From positions 92,710 to 156,709 of the forward strand of contig NZ_AUFE01000012.1 in assembly GCF_000426345.1 (NCBI RefSeq): DNA of 64,000 bases, in the 5' to 3' direction. Position numbers and translations under genes: made by a program. Below the pieces are notes generated by a model that was given only the letters and a program-made list of their open reading frames with translations, had not been told where the DNA came from and ran no database searches. Shown piece after piece: positions 16,632-24,574 of this stretch. This DNA is from Cupriavidus phytohabitans (lineage in GTDB: Bacteria; Pseudomonadota; Gammaproteobacteria; Burkholderiales; Burkholderiaceae). Position 1 is the stretch's first letter. The number at the start of each line of letters is the position of its first letter.

Positions 16632-17294
16632 ATGCAACGACACACCAAGGCACTGGCCGTCGCGGCCCTGGCCACCCTGCTGGCAACCGGCGCGTACGCG
16701 CAGGACAATGCGAAGGCCCGCCCCGCCAAGGGTAAGCCCGTCACCGTCAGCAACGCCGACATGAAGCACCTGATCGAGGATTCGTTCTCGTCCAGGGGGC
16801 CGGCCACCGTGGAGGGCGTGCTGAACCAGGACGCCATGCAGCAGGCCTGCAGCCAGTACCCGGACCGCAGCAAGGTGCCGGGCAAGGTGGCGAAGAAGAT
16901 CGAGGCCGCCGAGCTCAAGCAGGTGAAATATCCCGCCGACAGCAACTGGCTCGGCGACTGGAAGGAAGGCGAGAAGGTCGCCCAGAACGGCCGCGGCATG
17001 CAGTTCACCGACCAGGTCGGCGGCACCAACGGCGGCAACTGCTACGCCTGCCACCAGATGACCAAGGCCGAGATCTCGTTCGGCAATATCGGCCCGTCGC
17101 TGTACCAGTACGGCAAGCTGCGCGGCAACTCGCAGGAAGTGGTCAAGTACACCTGGGGCAAGATCTGGGATTCGAACGCCTATTCCGCCTGCTCCAACAT
17201 GCCGCGCTTCGGCCACAAGGGCATCCTGACCGAGGCCCAGATCCGCGACGTGATGGCGCTGCTGCTCGACCCGGCCTCGCCGGTCAACCAGTAA
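16632..17294 (+). CDS. soxX: L-cysteine S-thiosulfotransferase cytochrome subunit SoxX
   Basis: A 220-residue secreted cytochrome with one haem site CYACH (137-141) and the SoxX C-terminal region GNIGPSLYQYG...PRFGHKGILT, where the Met in SNMPRFG is a likely axial ligand. An N-terminal extension (about 40-110) is typical of larger SoxX proteins. It forms SoxXA with the product of the gene 19 bp upstream. A GGGAGAG site precedes the ATG. Confidence 0.95.
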   Translation: MQRHTKALAVAALATLLATGAYAQDNAKARPAKGKPVTVSNADMKHLIEDSFSSRGPATVEGVLNQDAMQQACSQYPDRSKVPGKVAKKIEAAELKQVKYPADSNWLGDWKEGEKVAQNGRGMQFTDQVGGTNGGNCYACHQMTKAEISFGNIGPSLYQYGKLRGNSQEVVKYTWGKIWDSNAYSACSNMPRFGHKGILTEAQIRDVMALLLDPASPVNQ

Positions 17295-17299
17295 GCTCG

Positions 17300-17794
17300 A
17301 TGCGCGCGTGTGCCGTCCTGCTGCGCTGGCTGCTGGCCGCTGGCCTGGCCGGCGCCGCCGGCAGCGCTGTCGCCCTCGAAGTGGGTGACAGCGTGCGCCT
17401 GCCCGACATGCAGACACTCGACGGCCGCACGTTGCGCGCCGCCACACTGGCCGGCAAGCCGCTGGTCGTCGAATACTGGGCCTCGTGGTGCCCGTTCTGC
17501 GCGATGCAGAACCCGCGCCTGCAGAAGCTGTACGAGCGCACGCGCGGCACGCCGCTGCAGGTGCTGGCCATCAGCATCGACAAGGAGCCGCGCGAAGCCG
17601 CCGATTACATGAAGAAGCGCGGCTATACCTTCCCGGCGACGATGGATTCGGCCGCGCTGCAGGCGGTGTTCGGCAAGCGCAAGGGCCTGCCCGAGCTGTA
17701 CGTGATCGACGCGCGCGGGCGCGTGGTGCAGAAGGAAGTGGGCGAGATGCTCGAAGACGACGTGGCCGCGCTGGAGCGTTACGCGAAGCCATAG
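17300..17794 (+). CDS. soxW: Periplasmic TlpA-like thioredoxin SoxW
   Basis: A 164-residue secreted thioredoxin-fold protein. The redox motif WCPFC (residues 63-67) follows VVEYWAS, the cis-Pro strand is KGLPELYVID, and TLAGKPLVV precedes the active site, as in TlpA/ResA proteins. SoxW is thought to keep SoxY or SoxXA cysteines in a usable redox state, normally with the membrane electron donor SoxV/CcdA. No soxV lies in this window. The gene starts 5 bp after soxX ends. Confidence 0.9.
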   Translation: MRACAVLLRWLLAAGLAGAAGSAVALEVGDSVRLPDMQTLDGRTLRAATLAGKPLVVEYWASWCPFCAMQNPRLQKLYERTRGTPLQVLAISIDKEPREAADYMKKRGYTFPATMDSAALQAVFGKRKGLPELYVIDARGRVVQKEVGEMLEDDVAALERYAKP

Positions 17795-17851
17795 CCATGC
17801 GATGCCGGACGCCAGGCGCGCACCGGCACACACTTATCCACAGGAAGAGAC

Positions 17852-19573
17852 ATGAACCGACGCGAGTTCCTGCAGGTGCTGGCCATCGCCGGCGCCGGCG
17901 GCATGACTTTCCCCCATCAGGACGCGCACGCGGCGCAGGCCGCCGGGTCGATGTACGACCTGCCGCGCTTCGGCAACGTCCACCTGCTGCATTTCACCGA
18001 CTGCCACGCGCAGCTGCGGCCGGTGTATTTCCGCGAACCCAACGTCAACCTCGGCATCGGCGACTACGCCGGCAAGCCGCCGCACCTGATCGGCGACGCG
18101 TTGCTGCGCCACTATGGCATCCGCCCCGGCACGCCGCAGGCACATGCCTTGACCTATCTCGATTTCAGCGAGGCCGCGCGCCGCTACGGCAAGGTCGGCG
18201 GGTTTGCGCACCTCGCCACGCTGGTCAAGCGGCTCAAGGCGGGCCGGCCGGGCGCGCTGCTGCTCGATGGCGGCGATACCTGGCAGGGCTCGGCCACGGC
18301 ACTCTGGACCAAGGGGCAGGACATGGTCGATGCGGCGCTGGCGCTCGGCGTCGACGTGATGACGCCGCACTGGGAAATGACGCTCGGCGCGGACCGTGTC
18401 AGGGAAATCGTCGACAAGGACTTCAAGGGCAAGATCGCCTTCCTGGCGCAGAACATCAAGACCAACGATTTCGGCGACCCGGTGTTCGATCCGTACGTGA
18501 TCCGCGAGATCAACGGCGTACCGGTGGCCATCATCGGCCAGGCCTTCCCCTACACGCCGATCGCGAACCCGCGCTACTTCGTGCCGGACTGGACCTTCGG
18601 CATCCAGGAGGAAAACCTGCAGCAGGTCATCGACGCGGCGCGCGGCAAGGGCGCGCAGGCGGTGGTGCTGCTGTCGCACAACGGCATGGACGTCGACCTG
18701 AAGCTGGCCTCGCGCGTGCGCGGGCTCGACGCCATCCTCGGCGGCCACACCCATGATGGCGTGCCGGCGCCGGTGGCGGTGAAGAACGCCGGCGGCACCA
18801 CGCTGGTGACCAATGCCGGCTCCAACGGCAAGTTCCTGGGGGTGCTGGATTTCGATGTGAGGGGCGGCAAGGTGGCAGATTTCCGCTACCGGCTGCTGCC
18901 GGTCTTCGCCAATTACCTGCCGGCCGATCCGGCCATGGACTCGCTCATCAGGAAGGTACGGGCACCGTACGAACAGAAGCTCGGCGAAGTCCTCGCCGTC
19001 AACCGCGGCCTGCTGTACCGCCGCGGCAACTTCAACGGCACCTTCGACCAGCTGATCCTGGACGGCCTGATGCAGGTGCAGGGCGCGCAGATCGCCTTCT
19101 CGCCCGGCTTCCGCTGGGGCACCACGCTGCTGCCTGGCCAGGCCATCACCATGGAACACCTGATGGACCAGACCGCCATCACCTACCCGTACACGACCGT
19201 GACGGCAATGAGCGGCGAGACCATCAAGACCATCCTCGAAGACGTGGCCGACAACCTGTTCAACCCCGACCCGTACTACCAGCAGGGCGGCGACATGGTG
19301 CGCGTCGGCGGCCTGCAGTACACCATCGATCCCACCGCCGGCATGGGCAAGCGCATCACCGACATGCGCCTCGCGGGCAAGCCGCTGGAGGCAGGCAAGA
19401 CCTACAAGGTGGCGGGCTGGGCGCCGGTGGCGGAAGAAGCGCGGGAGGCCGGCGGGGCGCCGGTCTGGGACGTGATGGCGCAGTGGCTGCGCAGCACGAA
19501 GGAGGTTACGGCGCGGCCGCTGAACCAGCCCAAAGTGCGTGGGATGGACGGCAACCCTGGCATCGCTGCCTGA
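17852..19573 (+). CDS. soxB: Thiosulfohydrolase SoxB
   Basis: A 573-residue protein with a Tat signal (RREFLQ, residues 3-8). The metallophosphoesterase core has metal ligands Asp50 and His52 in LLHFTDCHAQLRP, then LLLDGGDTWQGS, LLSHNGMDVD and LGGHTHDG. A 5'-nucleotidase-like C-terminal domain follows. SoxB is a di-manganese enzyme that hydrolyses sulfate from S-sulfonated SoxY. It is the last gene of the sox operon; a tRNA transcribed from its own promoter follows. Confidence 0.96.
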   Translation: MNRREFLQVLAIAGAGGMTFPHQDAHAAQAAGSMYDLPRFGNVHLLHFTDCHAQLRPVYFREPNVNLGIGDYAGKPPHLIGDALLRHYGIRPGTPQAHALTYLDFSEAARRYGKVGGFAHLATLVKRLKAGRPGALLLDGGDTWQGSATALWTKGQDMVDAALALGVDVMTPHWEMTLGADRVREIVDKDFKGKIAFLAQNIKTNDFGDPVFDPYVIREINGVPVAIIGQAFPYTPIANPRYFVPDWTFGIQEENLQQVIDAARGKGAQAVVLLSHNGMDVDLKLASRVRGLDAILGGHTHDGVPAPVAVKNAGGTTLVTNAGSNGKFLGVLDFDVRGGKVADFRYRLLPVFANYLPADPAMDSLIRKVRAPYEQKLGEVLAVNRGLLYRRGNFNGTFDQLILDGLMQVQGAQIAFSPGFRWGTTLLPGQAITMEHLMDQTAITYPYTTVTAMSGETIKTILEDVADNLFNPDPYYQQGGDMVRVGGLQYTIDPTAGMGKRITDMRLAGKPLEAGKTYKVAGWAPVAEEAREAGGAPVWDVMAQWLRSTKEVTARPLNQPKVRGMDGNPGIAA

Positions 19574-19607
19574 TGTTGTGCAGCATCCTCATGCCAGCCG
19601 GGGAGGA

Positions 19608-19637
19608 TTGAAGGCCGCTGCCGAAGTAGGCTACAAT
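19608..19637 (+). promoter_or_regulatory. Sigma70-type promoter for tRNA-Ala
   Basis: TTGAAG (19608-19613) and TACAAT (19632-19637) with 18-bp spacing lie 10 bp upstream of the mature tRNA start, as expected for a stable-RNA promoter. Confidence 0.65.
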
Positions 19638-19647
19638 CCTCCGCGAC

Positions 19648-19723
19648 GGGCCGATAGCTCAGCTGGGAGAGCGCTGCGTTCGCAATGCAGAGGTCGGGAG
19701 TTCGATCCTCCTTCGGTCCACCA
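19648..19723 (+). tRNA. tRNA-Ala(CGC)
   Basis: A 76-nt cloverleaf. The acceptor stem GGGCCGA pairs with TCGGTCC (one G-T pair), followed by A and an encoded CCA at 19721-19723. The D stem is GCTC/GAGC. The anticodon stem CTGCG/TGCAG closes loop TTCGCAA with anticodon CGC, reading GCG. The T arm is GGGAG-TTCGATC-CTCCT. GCG is a heavily used alanine codon in this GC-rich sequence. Confidence 0.95.
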
Positions 19724-19756
19724 GATCTGGCGTTTCAAACGCTGTTTCAAGCGCTT

Positions 19757-19800
19757 CACAAAGCCCCGGAAAGGCAAACTTTCCGGGGCTTTGTGGTTTT
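19757..19800 (+). terminator. Strong hairpin terminator after tRNA-Ala
   Basis: CACAAAGCCCCGGAAAG (19757-19773) pairs perfectly with CTTTCCGGGGCTTTGTG (19779-19795), loop GCAAA, followed by GTTTT. The A/T flanks make it usable in both directions, but the tRNA transcript is the obvious client. Confidence 0.85.
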
Positions 19801-19886
19801 CAGGGTGCAATGTTGCGGTGTGCGGTAGCGAGGCGCCTTACGGTAGCGCTGTGTCTTGTCCGCACCCCGTGCGTCCGCCGGCCATG

Positions 19887-20138
19887 TCAGGCCACCCGCG
19901 TCGGCCGCCGCGCCTTCATGGCGGACGGGCGTACCTGTTGCAGCGCTCGCAGCGACTGCAGCGCGTCTTCCACGGCCTCGATGCCGTCGCGCAGGCGCGC
20001 CGTGGCATAGCCGAGCCGGGTTTGCGCATCGGCATCCGGCGTTGCCAGTTGCTCCAGTGCGTCGACTTCTGCCTGCATCTGGCCGATCAGGCGGCGCAGT
20101 TGCGAGGTGCTGTGCGAGGCAAGTGACCGAATCGCCAT
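19887..20138 (-). CDS. Small hypothetical protein, predicted helical/coiled-coil
   Basis: An 83-residue protein begun at ATG 20138, with AAGGAGG just upstream on the minus strand; an upstream in-frame start at 20177 is less likely. The sequence is almost wholly alpha-helical in appearance with heptad-like Leu/Ala spacing (LRRLIGQMQAEVDALEQL, ATARLRDGIEAVEDALQSLR) and a basic C-terminus (MKARRPTRVA). I do not recognise a family. Good codon use and the ribosome site support a real gene. Confidence 0.65.
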   Translation of the reverse strand: MAIRSLASHSTSQLRRLIGQMQAEVDALEQLATPDADAQTRLGYATARLRDGIEAVEDALQSLRALQQVRPSAMKARRPTRVA

Positions 20139-20375
20139 CGTGTGGGTCCTCCTTGCAGTGACCGGCAAGCCAGTCATCCTTTACGGTAAGGGCGTCGGAT
20201 GAACTTCGCCAGCGCTGTTACGAAATCGGCACGATGGCGGCCGTGCGCCGCGCCTCTATTACTGCCAGCGGCGGCGGGTGGTGCCGCCGTCTCATCCTGG
20301 GCTATAGTCGCGCGATGGAACCGGAATCCGAAGAACGCGTTGACGCCCCGTGCGCCGGAGTGGGAGGCTGACGGC

Positions 20376-21338
20376 ATGCGACCCGACCCCATGCAAGACG
20401 AGGCCGCAGGCTTTTCGGACGGACCCGGTGATACCGCCGCCGAAGCCGACGCCCGCCACCAGGCTGGCCGGCGCAGCACGCTGGTCAGCGTGGCGGTCAA
20501 CATCGTCCTGACCGCAGCGCAGGCCGTGGCGGGCGTGATGGCCGGCTCGCAGGCGTTGCTGGCCGACGCGGCGCATTCACTGTCCGACCTGCTCTCCGAC
20601 TTCGTGGTGCTGCTGGCTGCCTGGCAGAGCCGCAAGGATGCCGACACCGATCACCAGTACGGCCACCAGCGCTTTGAGACTGCGGCCTCGCTGGCGCTTG
20701 GCGGGCTGCTGCTGGCGGTGGGCGCGGGCATGCTGTGGGCGGCGGTGGGCAAGCTGCAGCATCCGTCCGGCGCCCAGCCGGTGCAGCCGGTGGCCCTGTG
20801 GGTAGCGCTGTCAACGCTGTTGTTCAAGGAACTGCTGTTCCGCTACCTGCTTGCGGTGGCGCGGCGCGTGCGCTCCGGCATGCTCGCGGCCAACGCCTGG
20901 CATGCGCGCTCGGATGCGGCGTCCTCGCTGGTGGTCGCGCTGGGCATCGGCGGCAACTTGATGGGCTACCACATGCTGGATCCGGTGGCGGCCATCGTGG
21001 TGGGGCTGATGGTCGCGCGCATGGGCCTGCGCTTCGGCTGGGACGCGCTCAGCGACCTGGTGGACCGCGCCGCCGACGAGGAAACCGTCGCCGCGATCCG
21101 CGCGACCTTGCTGGCTACGCCCGGCGTGCGCGGCCTGCATGACCTGCGCACGCGCAAGATGGGCGACCAGGTGCTGGTGGATGTGCACCTGGAGATCGAC
21201 GGCACGCTCACGGTGAGGCAAGGCCATGCGATCGCCGTCGAGGCACGGCGCCGCGCGCTCGAACACCATCACGTGCTTAACGTGATGACACACGTCGACC
21301 CCGTATACGTCAGCGCTGTGCCGGCAGCAGCCCGGTGA
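20376..21338 (+). CDS. Cation diffusion facilitator (CDF) family metal exporter
   Basis: A 320-residue inner-membrane protein with about six transmembrane helices. The two CDF metal-site motifs HxxxD are present: DAAHSLSDLLSD in helix 2 and AWHARSDAAS in helix 5. A cytoplasmic domain (about 230-305, GVRGLHDLRTRKMGDQVLVDVHLEID) carries further metal-binding His. The family exports Zn, Fe, Co, Ni or Mn by proton antiport. The ATG at 20376 follows GGGAGG; the frame upstream is non-coding. Confidence 0.92.
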   Translation: MRPDPMQDEAAGFSDGPGDTAAEADARHQAGRRSTLVSVAVNIVLTAAQAVAGVMAGSQALLADAAHSLSDLLSDFVVLLAAWQSRKDADTDHQYGHQRFETAASLALGGLLLAVGAGMLWAAVGKLQHPSGAQPVQPVALWVALSTLLFKELLFRYLLAVARRVRSGMLAANAWHARSDAASSLVVALGIGGNLMGYHMLDPVAAIVVGLMVARMGLRFGWDALSDLVDRAADEETVAAIRATLLATPGVRGLHDLRTRKMGDQVLVDVHLEIDGTLTVRQGHAIAVEARRRALEHHHVLNVMTHVDPVYVSAVPAAAR

Positions 21339-21690
21339 GCGGCGGGTGTGGACATCTTGGCCTGCGACTGGGGATAACCTGCAGGACAAGCTGTGCCCTG
21401 CCTGGGGGTGTGCTGTGGGATGTATACGGAAAACACCGGGACAACTCTGGCTTCATTGCCGGCCACGTATACGTCGGCCTTCAGCTATCCCGGGAAAGCG
21501 GGGATGTCCTGCGCCGGTTATCTTTGCTGCAAGTCCCTGAGCCAGAAGCGAAAAGGTGACTTATCCACCGTGCCGCGGGCGGTTTACCTACTACTACTAT
21601 GTTTACATACGTAAACAATACAAAAGACATAGAGACTGTAGTTGCTCAGAACGTATACCGGCCACGAACTGCATTGGCCGCGTATACGTC
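21302..21690. repeat. Interspersed CGTATACGTC repeats
   Basis: The 10-mer CGTATACGTC occurs at 21302-21311 (inside the CDF 3' end), 21466-21475 and 21681-21690. Two variants with the same GTATAC core lie at 21421-21428 (TGTATACG) and 21652-21659 (CGTATACC). Five copies of the 6-mer GTATAC in under 400 bp is far above expectation for DNA of about 66% GC. The core CGTATACG is itself palindromic, as protein-binding sites often are. Confidence 0.7.
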
Positions 21691-21713
21691 CTGCCCGTCC
21701 TGCCGTCCCCGCG
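21339..21713. other. Non-coding region between convergent genes with origin-like signals
   Basis: This 375-bp gap separates the 3' ends of the CDF gene and tag, so neither neighbour needs a promoter here. It contains TTATCCACC at 21561-21569 (8/9 to the DnaA box), then a GC-rich stretch, then CTACTACTACTA at 21588-21599, then the near-palindrome TGTTTACATACGTAAACA at 21600-21617 in AT-rich sequence. TTATCCCCA (minus, 21369-21377) and ATGTCCACA (minus, 21347-21355) are further DnaA-box-like 9-mers. Short frames here show no coding character. The layout resembles a replication-origin unwinding element or a DnaA-binding site; function is not proven. Confidence 0.45.
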
Positions 21714-22340
21714 TTAACACGGCACCTTGAACGCCTTGCGGGCGCGCATCACCTCCGCGCGCGTCGCACAGCCTTCCTGATGGTCGTTGACCAGCCCCAT
21801 CGCCTGCATCAGCGCGTACATGGTGGTCGGGCCGACAAAGCGCCAGCCGCGCTTCTTCAGATCCTTGGACAAAGCAGTCGATTCCGGCGAGGTCGCCATG
21901 GTGCGCAGCACTTCCGGCGTCAGCACCTTGGGCCGGCTGTCGGGATCTGGCTCGAAGCGCCAGAAATAGGCGGCCAGCGACGACTCGGTCTCCAGCAGTT
22001 CGCGCGCCCGCCGCGCATTGTTGATGGCGGCTTCGATCTTGCCGCGGTGGCGCACGATACCGGCGTCGCCCAGCAGGCGCTGGATGTCGCGCTCACCGAA
22101 GCGCGCCACCTTGTCGATATCGAAATTGGCAAAGGCCTTGCGGAAGGCCTCGCGCTTGCGCAGGATGGTGAGCCAGCTCAGCCCTGACTGGAAGCCTTCC
22201 AGGCACAGCTTCTCGAACAGGCGCCGGTCATCCGCGACCGGAAACCCCCATTCATTGTCGTGGTAGTGGCAGTAATCTTCGAGCGTGCCGCACCAGCCGC
22301 AGCGCACCGGCGCATCCGGTGCGTCCTTCCTGCTTGTCAT
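21714..22340 (-). CDS. tag: DNA-3-methyladenine glycosylase I
   Basis: A 208-residue protein begun at ATG 22340 (MTSRKDAPDAP). TagI features are present: RCGWCGTLEDYCHYHDNEWG at the N-terminus with the Cys/His zinc ligands and the catalytic Glu region, GFQSGLSWLTILRKREAFR, and a helix-hairpin-helix-like ERDIQRLLGDAGIVRHRGKI. The enzyme removes 3-methyladenine from alkylated DNA in base-excision repair. A longer frame to 22397 exists but overlaps the divergent gene's promoter region. Confidence 0.93.
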   Translation of the reverse strand: MTSRKDAPDAPVRCGWCGTLEDYCHYHDNEWGFPVADDRRLFEKLCLEGFQSGLSWLTILRKREAFRKAFANFDIDKVARFGERDIQRLLGDAGIVRHRGKIEAAINNARRARELLETESSLAAYFWRFEPDPDSRPKVLTPEVLRTMATSPESTALSKDLKKRGWRFVGPTTMYALMQAMGLVNDHQEGCATRAEVMRARKAFKVPC

Positions 22341-22442
22341 AGTCAAGATTCCCGTTGAGAGTCCCGGCGCCGGCCAGCCTGTCGCCATCCGGGCCATTTG
22401 CTGCGATCATGCCCGCACCCGATCAATTGCGGAAGGCTGGAA

Positions 22443-22799
22443 ATGGACATGCAACTGGCAACAATCGACGAAGACGGATGGGAGCTGGACGACGCCGAGC
22501 CCATCGCGGCCGCCCACCCCGACACCTTCTGGATGCCGCCGCGCGACGAACGCGAGGCCTTGCTTCCCGGCCAGCAAGCCAAGCTGATCTTCCGCATCCG
22601 GGTCGGGGACGAAACCGGCCGCGAGGAGATCCATGTCGAGCGGATGTGGGTCAGCGTGACCGGGCGCCAAGGCAGCCTCTACACCGGCGAACTCGATAAC
22701 CAGCCCTACTGCACCGACGAGATGAACCCCGGCATGCCAATGTGCTTCGAGGCAAGGCATGTGATCAATATCTTCCGGGAAGGACAGGACGAGTCGTAG
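22443..22799 (+). CDS. Hypothetical protein, DUF2314-like
   Basis: A 118-residue acidic cytoplasmic protein. An N-terminal region ends at DTFWMPPRDEREALLPGQ. It is followed by a compact domain with ERMWVSVTGRQGSLYTGEL, DNQPYCTDEMNPG and FEARHVINIF. The order of strand, turn and final HVxxI resembles DUF2314 proteins, a family without established function. The assignment is by pattern only. A GGAAGG site precedes ATG 22443. It is divergent from tag and converges with the outer-membrane gene 9 bp away. Confidence 0.65.
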   Translation: MDMQLATIDEDGWELDDAEPIAAAHPDTFWMPPRDEREALLPGQQAKLIFRIRVGDETGREEIHVERMWVSVTGRQGSLYTGELDNQPYCTDEMNPGMPMCFEARHVINIFREGQDES

Positions 22800-22808
22800 G
22801 CGCGATTC

Positions 22809-23810
22809 CTAAAAGCTGGCGGCCAGCCCGAGCGACACCCCGGACACGTTGTTGCCGAATACATAGCGCACCACGGCCCTGATGCGCGTCACGAACACTT
22901 CATGCGCGCTGGTATCGAGTTCCAGCCCGGTGCCGAGCGTGGTCAGATGGTTGAAGCCAAGGATGCCCGCCTGGCTGCCGAGGTACTGCGAGTGTGACAG
23001 CTCGAGCACGTAGCGCACCGGCCGGTCGAGCGCGCGCAGTCCGGTCGGCGCCCGCCAGCGGGCCCACAGGTTGGCGGTCTGCGCCGTCGCCGTGCCGGTG
23101 ACCGAGCTGGCCGTGCCGCCGAAGCTCTGCAGGTGGATGTTGGTGTAGCGCAACTCGACGTCGACCTCATAGGTTTCGCGGTAGTGCTCCCAGTCCAGCA
23201 TCACCGCGCCGCCCAGGCCATAGGCGTTCAGGCTGCCGCCGTCCAGGAAGTCGATGTTGCGGTCGGTAACCTGCTCGAGCGCAAACTTGCCGATCGACAG
23301 GTCACTGGACACATTGCCAAGCGAGGCATTGAAGATCGGCCTGAATACCAGTTCCTTGTTGGCGGTGATCGGGAAATCCCAGCCGATGCCGATGGTGCCG
23401 GAGAACGTGTTCCAGCGGGTCGGGATGGAGCGCGATTCGGTGCCGTTGCTGGCAATGAAGGTGGGATCGTAGCGGCTGTAGGCGATCGCGCCTTCCAGGT
23501 AGAGCGGGAACGACTTGCTGATGGTGAAGCCCCCGCCCAGCTGCGACATGACGATGCCGGGGTCGTCGGTGCTGGCGTTGTTGATCGACAGCGAGCTGGA
23601 AGTCAGGTCGGGCACCACCGAATACGCCATCAGCGACAGGACGGCATTGGCGTGCCGCTGCACGTTGGCCCCGACCAGCTGCAGCCCGTTGCCGGCCTGC
23701 CCGTGCGCGGTTCCCGCGGCCAGCAAGCCAAGCGCCGCTACAGCGGCGCGCCAGCGGACAGCGCGGCGCAGGCTGGCGCGAAGCCGGGCAGTCGGCAGGC
23801 GTACGGACAT
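22809..23810 (-). CDS. Outer-membrane beta-barrel protein (solitary autotransporter-barrel type)
   Basis: A 333-residue protein started at ATG 23810 behind a G-rich ribosome site. The signal peptide ends near AHGQAG (about residue 38). The rest alternates polar and hydrophobic residues in antiparallel strands (FPLYLEGAIAYSRYDPTF, ETYEVDVELRYTNIHL, RYVLELSHSQYLGS) and ends in Phe, the usual outer-membrane sorting signal. It resembles the solitary outer-membrane autotransporter-like barrel domain family. No passenger domain is present. Ligand and role are unknown. Confidence 0.75.
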   Translation of the reverse strand: MSVRLPTARLRASLRRAVRWRAAVAALGLLAAGTAHGQAGNGLQLVGANVQRHANAVLSLMAYSVVPDLTSSSLSINNASTDDPGIVMSQLGGGFTISKSFPLYLEGAIAYSRYDPTFIASNGTESRSIPTRWNTFSGTIGIGWDFPITANKELVFRPIFNASLGNVSSDLSIGKFALEQVTDRNIDFLDGGSLNAYGLGGAVMLDWEHYRETYEVDVELRYTNIHLQSFGGTASSVTGTATAQTANLWARWRAPTGLRALDRPVRYVLELSHSQYLGSQAGILGFNHLTTLGTGLELDTSAHEVFVTRIRAVVRYVFGNNVSGVSLGLAASF

Positions 23811-23977
23811 GGGTGTTCCCCCTTGCTCACGGCTTACACGGCTCACGTGGCGCGCCGCGAGGCGGCAGCCGTCCGACGCAATTCTATCCATGCGGGTGGG
23901 CGTGGGAACGATGCGCAAAAGTTTTCAGATCGGTTAGCCGAGGCGTTGAATCGGGCGCGCAGGCGGCAAAGCCTGGA

Positions 23978-24322
23978 TCAGGCTGCCGGATGGCGGCGGG
24001 GCGTGCGCTGCGCGGCAGTATCGCTCTCGTCGGCCGCTTCAGGGCTGGCAGGCGGTGGGGGCCGGTGGCGGCCCAGCCACAGCATCAGCGCGCTGCCGGC
24101 CCAGCCGGCAACAAACACCGTATCGCCCGCCTGGTTCAGCCACTCACCGGCATCCGGCTGGCCGGCGAGCGACCACAGCCACTGCGCCGGCAGCCTGGCC
24201 GAGATCCACAGCGCGACCGCCGGCACGCTGCCGTAGACGCCCGGCTGCCACCAATGCGCGGGAAGAAGGAAGCGCCGCCCGGGGCGGCGCAGCGGGTTCG
24301 GTACCACGGAGTCTCCGGCCAT
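23978..24322 (-). CDS. Small hypothetical membrane protein
   Basis: A 114-residue frame from ATG 24322 (124 from 24352). It has two hydrophobic stretches, VYGSVPAVALWISARL and DTVFVAGWAGSALMLWLG, joined by a Trp-rich loop, and a hydrophilic Pro-rich tail. I recognise no family. The start lacks a strong ribosome site, so both start and reality are less certain than for the neighbours; the antisense frames are not better. Confidence 0.5.
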   Translation of the reverse strand: MAGDSVVPNPLRRPGRRFLLPAHWWQPGVYGSVPAVALWISARLPAQWLWSLAGQPDAGEWLNQAGDTVFVAGWAGSALMLWLGRHRPPPPASPEAADESDTAAQRTPRRHPAA

Positions 24323-24574
24323 CCTGCACGCGTGGCGTGCTGGCGGCGTCATGCGTTGGCCGCGGGGCTTGCCCGACGCGGCACTTGCCCCTCGGCTGCA
24401 TCATAGGGTGCGGTGCCCGGCTGCGTCCCGGCACGCCCGCGGCGGAGTGTGGCCCAGCCCACGCCGCGCACGCCAGTTCAGTTTTTTTGCATGAAAGATG
24501 CGCAAAAGCGGGGCGTGCCGGGAGCCGATCTTTGCCAAACTCAATGGCAAGCCCACAGGACACTGAGCAGATCA

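Noticed and set aside
21393..21614. Short open frames in the gap between the CDF and tag genes
   Set aside because: They have no ribosome site, poor codon use for this genome, and run through the repeats and palindromes. I treat the gap as non-coding.
21600..21617. The palindrome as a ParB parS site
   Set aside because: The parS centre CACGTG and flanking pattern are not matched; only the outer TGTTT/AAACA resembles it, so I do not call parS.
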